A stretch of 64,000 bases of DNA from Sarcocystis neurona (Eukaryota; Apicomplexa; Conoidasida; Eucoccidiorida; Sarcocystidae), in assembly GCA_000727475.1 (NCBI GenBank), contig KL647306.1:2339642-2403641 (forward strand). The letters are read 5' to 3'. Shown one piece after another: positions 12,301-23,265 of the stretch; the first letter of the stretch is position 1; every line of letters begins with the position of its first letter. The notes below the pieces were generated by a model. The model saw only the letters and a program-made list of their open reading frames with translations. It was not told the DNA's origin and did not search any database. Made by a program: the position numbers and the translations under genes.

Positions 12301-12641
12301 AGTCCACCCCAGCAAAAAGAGAGCATGCGCAGGCCCCAGGTCGGCCAGCAGCAAAGCAGCAGCCACGGCAGCCCGATGGCGCCGCCGAGAAGCAAACCCA
12401 CGTACGTCAGCAGCAACAACAGCAAGTAGTTGCAGCGGTGGAACGGCGACCGGATGTCGTTGCCGGTGAGTTCCAGCAGCCGCAGCCGCGCCGACACCAC
12501 AGGACCCCTGCCGCTCCCTGACTGCTGCTGCTGCCGGGGTGGGGCTTGCTGTGGCTCAGGAAGCGCCGCAGCTGTTGCGTCTGCCGTGCGCCACCGCGGT
12601 GCCAAAAGGCTTCTCCACCACGCAAGTTTGTTGAAAGCCAT
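9351..12641 (-). CDS. Multipass membrane J-domain protein, DNAJC22/wurst-like
   Basis: A single 1096-codon frame from ATG at 12641 to a stop at 9351-9353. Residues about 1020-1090 form a J domain: AYAVLGVKRSATGADIKKAY, then the HPD tripeptide at 1049-1051 that stimulates Hsp70 ATPase, then INAAYEKL. Residues about 68-128 hold two hydrophobic segments followed by GGLSTVFDLFWLP, which resembles the TM2-like region of DNAJC22/wurst (GGLGWLWEFWKLP). More hydrophobic segments fall at about 545-690 and 887-920. The stretch just before the J domain (W, then ELWEKLGEEF, then ERSAQWQQ) also parallels that family. The order, N-terminal membrane domain and C-terminal J domain, is characteristic. Vertebrate DNAJC22 is about 340 aa; the excess here is low-complexity Ala/Ser/Gln/Arg linker (about 165-520 and 690-870), typical of Eimeria triplet-repeat expansion. 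Inferred role: co-chaperone recruiting Hsp70 to an intracellular membrane. J-domain assignment is firm, subfamily is probable. Confidence 0.85.
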   Translation of the reverse strand: MAFNKLAWWRSLLAPRWRTADATAAALPEPQQAPPRQQQQSGSGRGPVVSARLRLLELTGNDIRSPFHRCNYLLLLLLTYVGLLLGGAIGLPWLLLCCWPTWGLRMLSFCWGGLSTVFDLFWLPAAVRAFQQRSRQVCVKKALRGRLRKELRGLDVAAFLGELYEQQQQQLVRQEGAASGRDDSSCDSSRSGCSEEKRNSEAATADTEQQQQRAARPVEPEQPGGAEQARQTRTASVKEELQHANILRQQRAAAAAAAAAATNAQRLGLSTLADCRRRAGKAALTEKDLNELLRDTHVESELLSVFAAASTTEEERRQQQTGGAITSRCFVVEDRRAAAVSSPPFAAATAFPCAAAAASALLVGGDAAASTTSAAAGAAVFPRPGAAAAWERTTVRAAAARSSSSSSASSPASASSSAAEGRRDGAGVCVAAATARCDSYADSGGPGADEELQVRGDLGCSRPCTGLNGKSGSSSAAPGKKQGGEAEDDGERTFSAGERKGKAKRARSWKSVLPWQLIFRGLVAHFQCSYLVDLLFCHAELSPLSSSVQRELLLLLHCLVRGLTVFVAFASPSCYAPYAHELRTRHLLKGLCVCFSGSFGATACLLAAPLFIEAVLQPLLRLLGLPVVQADVLLSVVGGARLVLPSLSLGYKGNTWERRADFYATSQLVTLAVVTAGAYAAVGLYDEEPQAAAAGRTVYARDLLALLALKKRQETAREGATGGAAAGRPAETQGCVAAVELKNGRVDARRPENGATSAGKKGGAAEAKVPTAPTGRGRATVGGHSPAAGTGRREEGTPICEKKVEPGVSGARRARRQQQQLEKEVPQSAGQHGEELTPGGRVGETHRESEEEEQQQEKFDERLSLLLAEKVVEERAFVEASDFELLRRRLVSRLLFTAGAVAACCVLLCWTAVAFLAVSNVVMRVNTPSDILQERENVRLMSTAAAAAASLLDEEAGGDFEDWAEELRLLREELRDILNDYRRVQRQQGWFAATVELWEKLGEEFKAAREERSAQWQQEMNAYAVLGVKRSATGADIKKAYKLLAKQLHPDLLAAAASHKPAAAEELDAATERMRQINAAYEKLMRRHGGRGGKSS

Positions 12642-14670
12642 GGCTCCTTAAAAGTGTGCTTCACAGAGCGAATGCAGCAGCGGCGCAGGTGAGCCCGGCA
12701 GCAGCGACGCATCTGCAACAAAAGGCAGGGAAAGTCCCTCTTTTACGCTGCTGCTACTGCTGCTATGACACAGCAGTGCCCCACCGCACATCCTTCTGGG
12801 GAAGCCGTGCTGCAGCGCTTTTCTCGTGGGGCCCTGTCGCTGTCCCAGCTGCTGCCCAGACTTAGCGACGACCGCGGCTGCCGCTCAATAGACGCTGCTG
12901 CTCCGTACCCTGCTGCAAAAGTGTCGTCGCAACCATCGCGGAAACCTTCCGATGCTGCCGCTGCTGCTGCTGCTCGGTGCTGCGACACGGGCAAGTCCCA
13001 CCGACAATGACAGAGAGCTACCCGGCTACGAGTCCCCGCCCTTCGCGTCAATCATCTTGAAGAAGGGTCTCCTAGCGCCAAGATATAGTACAAGGTAACA
13101 CTGCCGGACACATAGCAGCCTGTATCTCTGTCTTACATTACACACATACACACGGTGGCTACCAGTCTATCTCTATCCCTCTCTTTGTCTCTCTTTTTCT
13201 GTCACTCTCTATCTGCTTAAATAGAAGACGGCTATAGAGGGTCAGCCCAGGCCGCTGGGGGGAAGAAGAGTAAAGACGATCTCGACGGTGCGTGGAAGCC
13301 CTTGCGTCACTCAGTCCCCAGCAACACGTCCTCTGCATTTTAAAAGTTGCACTCGCTGTCCCGTTGCTGGAGCTGTTCTGCTATTCACGCGTGGTACCTT
13401 TATCCTTTTCCGAACGGCGCCGGAGGGCAACGCGCGTCGTTGCTGTGGCGCTGCTGCAGTGTACAACTCCCCGTGTTTTTGCAGTCGCGTACTGTTGCTG
13501 CTTGTGGCGTTGCGGACATGCCACACGGCGCAGTGGCCCTGCGTGGCCCTGCCGCGCTGCTTCGGCCGTTGCAGTGCTGTACTGCTGTTCTCTCTCTTGC
13601 CGCTGCTTTTGCGAGGAACTTTTCGAAGCATCAGGAACGACCCCGACACTCGCAGGCAGCAGCAGCGCGGGCTACCGCCCAGCGAAGCAGCGAGCAGCCG
13701 AAACGAGAGCGCAACCAGTGGCGCCACCAGGGTCGCGAGGCCACGCGCAGGGAACAGACAAGGACAGAGAAGTTCTTAAACAGGGAACCGGATGCAGCGT
13801 AGGACGAGTACAACGATGGAAGAAAAGAAAAAACCCGACGCACGAGGCCAAACCGGAAGGCGACCTCACCCCATTGTACGTGTCGGTTCCTGCTGCCGCG
13901 ACGGTGCTTTTTTTGGAAGACCGAAAACGCGGCAGTGCACATGCGACGAAACAATCCTCGGACGGAGGAGGGAAGTACGAACAAGAGGTGAGCGAAGAAA
14001 GAGGGAAAAGGCGCGGGCGGAGCTCAGGCTGCCCTCACGAAGGACTTGGGATCCGGCACAAAAGCAGGTGGAAGAAGTGACAAAAACGAGAAAAGGGTCA
14101 AAACGCTCTGGTTGAAGAGGAAGGAGAAAAAAAGCGCTAGACGGCTGAGAGAGCATTCCCTACGGCTGCGGATCCCGTTGGGGGCGCATGCGAGGAGGGA
14201 AGAGGCGTAGGACTGGTTCTCAAGAAGACAATCGGGAAATGCGGGAGGCAGCGACAAAGCAAAAATCTACGACAAAAAAAACAGACAACCTGAACCCTTA
14301 CAACGCATATCAACCTGCAGCTCGGGTCGTGTAGCGCTGCAAGAGCCAGAAGAGCGACAGCGACGCTACTGGACACCGCCGCAGCCCGCCAAGAGCAACT
14401 CGAGCAGCTGCGACTTCCGCGGCAGCGAGACCAGCCACATTGTTACACCAGCAATAGGAGGATGGTACGTTCGAGTTTCTTCTGTGCATGTCGTGGCTCA
14501 GAGACTCAAGAGGGGGCGCGTCAGTGTAATTCTGCACCCGTAACGCCGTGCAGGAGGAACAGCGTCGCCGTCAACAGAGTCCTAATTTTAGCGCAGCAAC
14601 AGCAGCAGGACCAGATTCACGGCGCGATATACTGTTCTGGACTCAAGAGGTGCCGCAGCACAGAGTATTT

Positions 14671-14822
14671 TGTGTGTGTGTGCGTGTGTGTGTGTGTGTG
14701 TGGTGGGTGTGTGTGTGTGTGTGTCTGTGTGGATCGGTGTGTGTGTGTGCGTGCGGACGTGGAAGGCTTCTTTACTGGACACACACACCACCCACCCACC
14801 CACCACACACACACACACACAG
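14671..14822. repeat. GT array facing a CA array (imperfect inverted repeat)
   Basis: An almost pure GT/GTGG tract (14671-14752) is followed after about 28 bp by a complementary CA/CCCA tract (about 14779-14822). The GGTGGG interruption in the first arm is mirrored by CCCACC interruptions in the second, so the arms can fold into a long imperfect hairpin. Confidence 0.85.
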
Positions 14823-16038
14823 AGATGCAGGTGCAACGAGAAGTGTCTTGACCGTTGAGAGTGTCGAAAAAACGCCCCGTTCTTGCATAAAGACACTCGC
14901 ACGCGAGTTTCTAATGTAGAACCTTGAAACGACGCTTTGTAGCATGTTTCAAAGTTGTTGCCGCCTGCCCGTCTACTGATGAACAAGTTCACGTCTTTGA
15001 GAAGTTTCGTCAACGAGCGTCGTATCTGCTACAAGGGTAAACCGAACACACCTCGGTGCGCCCGAAACGACGTGTGAGTCTGCACCAGGATATACGCTGT
15101 ATTCCAAGCGCATATGTGTACCGATCTACACGAGTTAGACACGAAGCTTCAGTAGCGTCTTCCAGGTGTTTAGGCTTACCGAGGGACACAAGTGGGTCTA
15201 CACGCGGAAGCAAAAAATGAAACTCGACGCTCTGTTTGAGAAGGCTCTCCTAGGAGGTCGGCACGCGCTTGGAGCACTGCAGACTGTATCGGCCAATCGT
15301 TTATCAATAATAAGGTATACCTCAGTAGTTTATGTGCTGTAGAGGATTCAAATACTATAAGGAAGCCGGCGACAACCGTAGAATGGGGCAGCAGCGTGGG
15401 AGATAACTGGGTGTGCAAGAATACTCCCACGCGTGCCCTGTCCTTATGCTTGGGTGCCTGCCGTCCTGTAAAATACTCTACGACTACATCAAGTACATCA
15501 GCAGAGCCAACACATGCCCTATTGTATTGACTCGCAGGTGGGAATGTGCAGCTGCATGTATGCAGGTCGATGCGTATGCGTGGAGGCTTCTGCATTTTTT
15601 CAAGCGTAGTCACACGGCAAACGCTACATGTACACGAGCGTGTGCACATAATAATATGTGGATATATATAACACATAGACGTACAAGCACTTATGCGGAA
15701 CTGTCCCTATTGGTAAAGGTGATATTAGTCACGAGCAACAGTATGCTACGAACATTTTTTTCGCGAGGTCGTATTCCTCGCGTGCAGTGTCCTTTAAATG
15801 TGTACAAATGTTCACGTGAGTATGCAGCAGCATCTCCGCGCGGACGTGTCAGTTTTTCCATGCGTTCCGGTGAGTGACGTCAACGTATTCAGGTCAGGAA
15901 TTTTCGTTTGCATTATGACTAAAGCGCGTGAATGTATGATGTTGGACATGGCGGTGGGTACGCTTGATAAGGAACTTGCAACACAAACGTCAAACATACT
16001 GCGTGTGTTCCTGCACAAGACGCAGATCGACAAACGCA

Positions 16039-16063
16039 GTACTTCGTACATAACACGAAGTAC
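16039..16063. repeat. Short perfect inverted repeat
   Basis: GTACTTCGT, a 7-nt spacer, then ACGAAGTAC: a perfect 9-bp stem. No gene is called on either side, so its meaning is unknown; one such stem in 64 kb may be chance. Confidence 0.6.
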
Positions 16064-17221
16064 AAAACGGGTATCAGTGGTCAGTAATACGTGCAGAGGA
16101 GCAGAGCATATTGTAGCCCATGGGTCATCAACTGACTACTACAGCCTACTCCCAGGAGAGCTAATGTACTACGCTGTTATCGCCTAGCGTAGCAACGACC
16201 GAATCAGATTTATTCCCTGCTGTTGCACCATACACTCACTTCAGCGGGTCCTTTGTAAGTTTTTTGGGAAGGGGAGACAACTGGCAAACGACCCAAGTAG
16301 AGAACAGTCCGGTTCCGCACAGATTCTGCATCGGCGAAAGAAACGAGAGACTATTTTCGTCACTTCTTGTGACATTAACGTCCTGCAATACGTGGGTTCC
16401 TCAAATTTCTGCTTTCTATATACTGTCTACCACGCGCGTAACCGCCTACCTCTTACGTTGCCAGGAACGCTGAACATTCAAACTCGGTCGTACGCTGGAA
16501 GCACACTGCAAGATCTTGTAACATTCAGCAGTAGCTGTGCGAGCAGGAGCCCAACTCTTGGTAGCGAAGCGAGTAACACCGACTGCCGAAGCAGCCGCAG
16601 TAGTTGCTGCAGCGGCGCCAGGCGCAGATAAATCAGTACGTACGTAAATTTAGGGGACGAACGCGAGTTTCTCACTTTTCTTGAACGCTAAAAGCTATGC
16701 GAGGATACGCGTAAAGATTTGAGGTTACGGTGTGATTAGCGCGCAGGACGAGACAAATTCTGTCAAGTGCTATGTGCAGACTTGTGTGGACTTCGTAGCT
16801 CCATGCGAGGGGACTTTACGAAATGAACTGCTTCCTGATACTTCAATAATAAGGAGAAATGCGGAGGTAGCGCACTATTGTAAAGCCACTTTTCATCGTC
16901 TGACCATAACTACTGCTTTACTAACCTCAAGTATACGGGTCTCAGTAAAATGTGGTTTACTTGGTAAAACAGCTGTACTGCCGCACCGCGGCCTCTGTGC
17001 ACCGCTTCAGAGGCAGCCGTCAAGCTGTTCCACAGTGTGCTATCTACATACCAGGAGGTTGAAATGTGATACACAAGTGCGTATACTCATGCTGGTGTTT
17101 GTGTACAAATATGTATCATAAAGCTGCTGTGTACAACCTAAATCTATCACCCCGGAGTCACTTTTGTGGTTCCGCGTATCCTACACACTCTATAAGAAAA
17201 ATACATATACGTGCGTATGTC

Positions 17222-17242
17222 TATATATATATATATATATAT
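17222..17242. repeat. AT dinucleotide microsatellite
   Basis: Pure TA run of about 21 bp in spacer DNA. Confidence 0.85.
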
Positions 17243-20200
17243 GTATCCGTGCAGGTGGTGGGAACGTCTTCCAGAAAAACCCACACATCTGTTACACGCG
17301 CGTGATTAATTGATACAGCAGCGTATGCTCAAGAAGCACGTTACCGGGAAGTATGTCTGCGATGTTCCGCATTTTTGACATAGCGTGTGGAGGCACGTGT
17401 GCCCACACGCGGGTGTCCTGATGTGGGCACGTACCGTTGCCCTTCCTGTACTAGCAGATCACGTATGTACTATTGTACCTTTGCCACGTCATATATATAT
17501 ATATATTCATTCAGGTGCCTCTGTAGGAGTGTACGCGTATGCGCGGAAAGGCGTGTAGGAAGTACATTCGCTTCTAGATGGTTGCGTTGCCTTCAGAGTT
17601 ATGCTGACGTAGTCGCAGGGACTTTCACGTTGAACCGTCGTATTCATATACACGTACCATGTACCCTCCTTCAGAGAATTTTATTGTAAGCCTTCTTCCA
17701 CAGTGACTAGGCTTCACTCGTAGGTGTGGTGCCAATGGAATTCTTGCTGAGACACACATCATAGTTTCTGTCACACATCCTTACATCCCCCCGACCTGAG
17801 CCTCGAGGTTAATCTCACGTGAATAAACAAACTAACAAACTTACACCCTTACATATTTATATACATACACGTAAATACGCTACTACTTACACCCTTTACA
17901 CATGATGTGAAATCCCCAGAAATCATACGCACTTCAACACGAGACACCCTTGCGCAGCGTGCGTGCAGGAAGATGGAGACAGAAATGGAGACACAAGTAA
18001 GTCAGCACACAGACATAAACTGCGGGGACATCTGTGACTTTGCCACAACGTGGCAGCAGTGGAGATACTACCGATACTCGTGAACATGGCGGAGAGAATA
18101 ATGTAGTAGTTTCGCACCTACGGCTGTACCTTCCACGGAAGTCAGCAACACGCCAGTCGTACGTATACATACATATATATATAGACACACACATCAATTT
18201 ATAACACAGGGTACTCCATAAAGTTGCACAAGAGTACAGAAGGTATGCAGGCGCTGCGTACAGAATGTGTGCACCACCGACACTCCTACGCACCCGCGGT
18301 TGTAGAGAAATTTGAGCATTCCCACGAAATTCAACACTTGATGCGGACTGTGCACGCAGGTACCAGTTGACTCTTTTCCATGTCCGCGAAGCTTGGTCGT
18401 TCGCATTTTGCGACGGGGGTGCTTGAAAAAGCGGAAGAGAACGGTTCAGCAGCAGCTGGGCAAGCACGACGCAGGCACATGTCAATACTCGGACTCAAGT
18501 GGTAGCCGATACAAAACTACCTAAAGTAATTCATTTCGCAGCCCCAGGAGCTTCACGTAAAAAAAGATTCAGCAAGTCAATGATGATGACGACGTGGAAG
18601 ATTACTGTAGCTTAATGCCTGCCGCTTGACACAACCGCAAGGCTTACGACGTAAACGATATTGCAAACGAAAGACTGGGACAGCATTGTGCTTCCACAAA
18701 CATATGCGTGTACACCTTCCTTCTTACTGTTCAAGATGGGTACGTATGTGCATGAATACGAAGACGTAAACCGAAATGACGATATCATTTCGCCAGGCTT
18801 TATAAAGGTTCACCAGCCTGACTTTAATAGAGGGGAAGGGCCCGCGTACTGATGGCCCTGTACGGTACTCCCCTGAGTCGTTTTCTGCTCCCTGCTTCTT
18901 CTTACGCACGCTATATTGTTTTCACGGAACAAGTCACCCCGATGAAGGAAGTCGCTTCTTGTGGCACTTCTCCTATCGTATGTCCCCTGTGTTTCCACCC
19001 GGCTGCAGCACCCGGGTGGCTCTCCCTATTCGTCTCTGGGCACGATCACCACAAAATTTTGCACTGTCCTTTGAGTACGGCGGCCTCGTTGACGATGTGT
19101 ACGTAGTACCACTCTTGTCCGCCGTCGGAAACGATCACACGTTTGCGCATGAACAGCTACGGGTGCAGATTCGCTCCCGTCTCCTAGCCTAGTTCGACTT
19201 TCGGCCAGGACAGAAGTGCTATCCGTTGGGCTGCAACGACATCCGCGTCCTTACGCAGCTTCAGCTCAATTACTTCAGAACTACTGCTGCAGACAGTCGC
19301 TGCGAGAACATTTGCCGTCATGGCCGAAATCGTTGGTGGCTGCCGCTGGACCGCTGCGTTTTAGCTGCCGACCGCCTGTCTATGGGGCCATCAATGTCCC
19401 ATATCTGCAAAATAAATTTCCAGTTCTGGTCTGTGCATAGTACAAATGTCCTGTTTCGGGTTCCTCGAATGTACAGCATGCGTACCCAACCCTCACCATT
19501 CACGGCCACTCTTGGGTAAACACGCCTCACACTGGGCCAAAAACACTGTAAAAATTATGGCACACGACCGTGTTTCCAAGGACGTATTATCTTGACCAAA
19601 GTCTATTGTTGTTCCTCCCCCGGTCATGGCTACCAGCGCGTTACTCTAGGTTTCCTATGCTATCCGTGGTATTCACTTCTGAAGAACATCCGAATGCCTG
19701 TGAACCTACAGACGTGGTTCCTCTGCAGGGAAGTGCACTGCGCCAGGCTTTGGTGCCGATGTACACGAGACAGTCCACTTGAGTCTACATATCTTCTATA
19801 TGAGTGTGCGACGAAGAACCCTACCCTTGCAGAAGTTGCACAGATACGTTGCACACGTATTTCTAGTACTGTGACTCTTTGTAGCTTCCAAAACCGGATT
19901 CCCTGCTACTACAGAGTCCAACGACGTCCAGCAAACAACGCATCGTGTCATCCTTGCTTTGACGGTAGCTGCCACTTGACGCCGCTACATACTCTTTAGG
20001 CTGTTCTGTCTTCGCCCGCAAATCAGTCAGCGATAACGGGCCACAAAGAGCTGCCCACAATCCCCGGTGTCGGAGAGTCTGTTAGTGACGTTATTCTCAG
20101 CAGATGCCTCCTGCCTCCGCGCAGACAGGGACACAAGTGAGTGTACGGTGCTGTTAAGCGTTTCACTGCAGAACACTACGTACACGAATATTTGTAAAGC

Positions 20201-20844
20201 TTTTCTTCTCGTAACCGTTGCACGTCGGCTGCATTGTTTTCAACTTCTCACAGGAGCTATACGTGGTGCAGAAGTCGACACGATTTCTTCAGCGCGCCGG
20301 TGCAACGGCTCTGTCTTATAGGTTTTACCCAGCGAGAGTCCTTTTTGGGGTGCTTTTTTTTCGAGAGTTTAGGCGTGGTCAGTTCCTCCGTTCTACGGCA
20401 GATCTCTTCTGGTAGTCAACAGTGCGATTCCTTCGTGTTTGGTCGAGTACACGCAGGGGGGTGCTCACAAAGAGTGCAGCATTACCTGCCTCTGCAGTTG
20501 TGTAGTACCTGTTGTGCACTTCTTTTACAATCTGGACGCGCGTGATAACATTGTTGACTACACTGCCCGGGTACTATCGTTGCATGTTTGGCAATGTGTC
20601 GCTGCCGTTTCAAGCCCGTCGTCGCTCGCTCTGTCACAGTAGAATATTCGTATTCGAGGCCAGATACTAGAGACTCCCCGTCCGAGTTGCTTTGCGGCTG
20701 CATGCTGCTGGGTAAGTGATGTTTTTCCTGCGCTCAGGCCCGAAGACCTCAACTCAAGCGGCCACCACGGGGCAGTCCGGCGCAGTCGACTCTCCGGGAG
20801 CGACGTGATACTTGCTCCGCGTTCTGCTGCAGCGGAGGTTGACT

Positions 20845-23265
20845 TCACCCTCCTGCCCCTGTGCCAGCTGCTGTAGCGGCGAAGTCAGCTGGATACAACT
20901 GCTTCAAGTTTTCTACCACTGCAAGCATGTCGTAGCAGTCGCTTGGGCGGCGTTGAAACTCTGTTTGTCCGGCTGCCAGCAGGTGTGGCCGGTGCAGCTC
21001 TTCCCTCCGGTCTGTGGCCTCCTGTTGGTTTCTTCCGCCTTCAGCAGGCCACCACAGAGAAGCAGCACGAGTTTTGGTGCTTCCAACGAACGGATGCGTC
21101 AGTGGGGGCAAATCCTTGCTTTCCTTCACGCTGCTTTTGCGTCGCACTTCTTCTGCACGCCGGTCAACATCGCCTCTGCCGCTAACGGCGTTCCTGCTGC
21201 TGCCGCTGACAGCGCTGCTGCTGGGCCCATTTCTGCCCAGGCTCGCACCCGGCTGCAGTGCTATTTCTCCTCGCGCCCCACCTGAGGTCTCTTGGTCTGA
21301 CGGAGCAAGAGGTGTGGCCAAGAGCTCTCCCGTGCCCTCGTATAGGCCGTCACATGCGCCACCAGCAGAAGCCTCGGACGGCGCAGCTGCAGTAGGGATG
21401 CACGAAATAGTGATCGTGTTGCTGCCGCTGCTGCAACTGTTTACGCCTTTGTCATCACGGCCATTATTACGAAAAAGTGCTGCTGCTGAACGCTTCTTCT
21501 CCTTAAGGGGCTCCTCGGCTCCTCTTTTCTTGGAGAGAGGATCCTCCTCCTCCTTTTTGTTTCTCTCGTCTCCCTGTTCCTCCTCCCTAACGGTTCCTGT
21601 GTACGTGCACCAATACAAATCATCGTCAGCAGCAACGGCGGCCATCCTCGAGTTACCGCCCGTGCTTTGTTTTGCGGAGAGCAGAACGCCCCTGCGCGGC
21701 GTCTGTTTCCCCTTGTCGGTCTGGATTTGCGTGTGTCTGTGGGGCTCGATCTCCAGCGTAGTGCTGCATGCTGTTTTGGGAGTGCTGCTAGTATTGTACA
21801 GATTTCGCCTGCTGCTAGTGCTCGACTCCAAGGTTTTCCCGCCGCTCGCTCCGGAGCCACTTCTGGAACTGTCGGGACTGCTGCGCTTGAACGGACGAGA
21901 CTGGCTTTGAAGCGGCGGCGGCAGCAGATGATGGCCGATGAGCAAAAAGCCGATCGCAATCCCCGCGAACAAACTGAGTATTATTCCTACGTTGAACATC
22001 ATCGCAAGCAGCATCAGCAGGTAGTCCACCGAGTAACTGCAGAAAGCAGCGACTGCTCGGGCTGCGTTGGGCCCGACAGGAAACCCCCGCACTGCTGCTG
22101 ACACCGAACAGCGCTCAGGGTTTATTTCCTGCCTGCTAGTCCTGGTGCGGCAGATATTCGTGGGCTTCTTTTTGCCTGTGTGTGTTTCGCAAATGCAGCC
22201 GGCGTTGTTGTCGCGGGTGGTGTGTCCGTGCTTGGCAGTGCACGGACCTTCCAGCCCGCCGCGAGGCGGTGCCCCAGTGGCAGCAGCAGCAGCAGTATCA
22301 GGTAACACAGGAAAATGAACATTTTCCTCGGGATCAAATGCAGGTCGAGTGACGTTTCCTTGTAACTTGACGGCTCCGTTCTTTTCGTAGGACCCACCTT
22401 CACGCGGGTGTTGCGGTACTATCTGGTGTAGTTCCCCGGTTTCTTGTACCTCGATTCCGTCACTTAAACCTTCCACATCCTCCTGCACTGCCCTCCCAGG
22501 TCCTGCAGGATAGCGCCCTATTCCCTCTTTGGCAAGCGGGGCGGTCCCCGCTATCTCCGGTGCTGCTGCTGCTGGAGCTTCGGCTCCTGCGTGAGTTGGC
22601 TGCATGGGCTTTGCTGCTCGTGTAGCGCCGTGTGTGGCACCTGTCGGTGCCACACTAATTCTGTGAGCGTGCAGCTCATCCCCAGCAGCGCCTGTAACAA
22701 GTGCGCTCGTGCTCTTTTCCAGCAGCAGCTTCTCGAGCTTTCTGCGCGCTCCCTTCAGCAGGACAGAAAATAGCGCTAGCAGCAGCGTCGCACAACAGCA
22801 GAGCGCATACGACCAAGGCCTATCTGTGTACCAGTCGCGCAGGAGAAAAATCACATGTGGAGAGTCTTCAAAGTACATTGGCAGCCGATGCTCCAGCTCC
22901 GGTCCAGCGGGTACATGGCTGTCTGCTGCGGCATACAGAAGTCCCGGAAAGGAAATATAAGCTGCTGCCGTCGGCATTTGGAGGGGACCTCTTTCCACAC
23001 GGCGCCCCTCACTATAATTAGCGGCGGCAGCACAGTGAGGATCGCCGGTGTTGGGCTGGTGGGAGTCGCTACTGTGTTGCTTCAGCAGTGGTATAGCAAG
23101 CCAGGGAAAGCGCCAGCACGCCCACCATGCGAGCAAGACAGGCGGTAGTCTACGGCGCAGGAGTGCTCGGGAAGACACACGAGCCGCTGAAATAAAATGA
23201 TGTGATTTCGTTGCAGTATCAGCCGCCGGAAGGGCGCGAGCGGTGCCGCCTCCGACGCGCTCCAT
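20845..23265 (-). CDS. Ctr-family copper transporter with long cytosolic loop
   Basis: A single 806-codon frame from ATG at 23265. Residues 130-181 (MYFEDSPHVIFLLRDW, then a membrane span ending LLALFSVLLKGARRKLEKLL) match the Ctr1 region from the pore-proximal Met through TM1 into the basic cytosolic segment. Residues about 403-445 hold TM2 and TM3: MLLAM (M418, M422) is the MxxxM selectivity motif and GIAIG (G435, G439) the GxxxG helix-packing motif of TM3, with the usual very short TM2-TM3 turn. The family forms trimers importing Cu(I). Differences from animal Ctr1: about 230 residues (172-402) of Ala/Gly/Glu-rich sequence between TM1 and TM2 instead of a few dozen, a 360-residue low-complexity Ser/Arg/Lys-rich tail, and no terminal HCH. 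A hydrophobic stretch at 41-61 may be a signal or anchor. The N-terminal part has several His (SHHF, HSSDSHQ, DPH) but few Met. Plasma or internal membrane location is inference. Confidence 0.85.
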   Translation of the reverse strand: MERVGGGTARALPAADTATKSHHFISAARVSSRALLRRRLPPVLLAWWACWRFPWLAIPLLKQHSSDSHQPNTGDPHCAAAANYSEGRRVERGPLQMPTAAAYISFPGLLYAAADSHVPAGPELEHRLPMYFEDSPHVIFLLRDWYTDRPWSYALCCCATLLLALFSVLLKGARRKLEKLLLEKSTSALVTGAAGDELHAHRISVAPTGATHGATRAAKPMQPTHAGAEAPAAAAPEIAGTAPLAKEGIGRYPAGPGRAVQEDVEGLSDGIEVQETGELHQIVPQHPREGGSYEKNGAVKLQGNVTRPAFDPEENVHFPVLPDTAAAAATGAPPRGGLEGPCTAKHGHTTRDNNAGCICETHTGKKKPTNICRTRTSRQEINPERCSVSAAVRGFPVGPNAARAVAAFCSYSVDYLLMLLAMMFNVGIILSLFAGIAIGFLLIGHHLLPPPLQSQSRPFKRSSPDSSRSGSGASGGKTLESSTSSRRNLYNTSSTPKTACSTTLEIEPHRHTQIQTDKGKQTPRRGVLLSAKQSTGGNSRMAAVAADDDLYWCTYTGTVREEEQGDERNKKEEEDPLSKKRGAEEPLKEKKRSAAALFRNNGRDDKGVNSCSSGSNTITISCIPTAAAPSEASAGGACDGLYEGTGELLATPLAPSDQETSGGARGEIALQPGASLGRNGPSSSAVSGSSRNAVSGRGDVDRRAEEVRRKSSVKESKDLPPLTHPFVGSTKTRAASLWWPAEGGRNQQEATDRREELHRPHLLAAGQTEFQRRPSDCYDMLAVVENLKQLYPADFAATAAGTGAGG

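Larger units (their letters stand above)
12642..20844. other. Spacer between J-protein and copper-transporter genes
   Basis: Between two minus-strand genes. 12.65-14.1 kb is GC- and CTG-rich and open in several frames on both strands at once, so it is probably 5' UTR/promoter of the J-protein gene. A 262-codon plus-strand frame (13292-14080, beginning with GTG) is matched by minus-strand frames of similar openness, and I do not call it. 14.67-14.82 kb is a GT/CA block. From 15 to 20.8 kb the repeat load falls; several open frames of 60-135 codons exist on the plus strand (18.66-20.0 kb) with no recognisable domain and no obvious splice chain. Coding exons there are possible but not supported. 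Confidence 0.45.

Noticed and set aside
9712..12521. Plus-strand Ser-, Arg- and Cys-rich frames up to 298 codons
   Set aside because: Antisense of the J-domain protein gene, produced by its GC- and triplet-rich sequence.
13292..14080. Plus-strand 262-codon frame
   Set aside because: Begins with GTG rather than ATG, has no motif, and frames on the opposite strand are equally open; most likely 5' UTR/promoter sequence of the J-protein gene.
18661..20000. Series of protein-like plus-strand frames
   Set aside because: No domain and no phase-consistent exon chain; two or three frames are often open at the same place.
21014..21910. Plus-strand 298-codon frame
   Set aside because: Antisense of the copper transporter C-terminal low-complexity region; no recognisable features.
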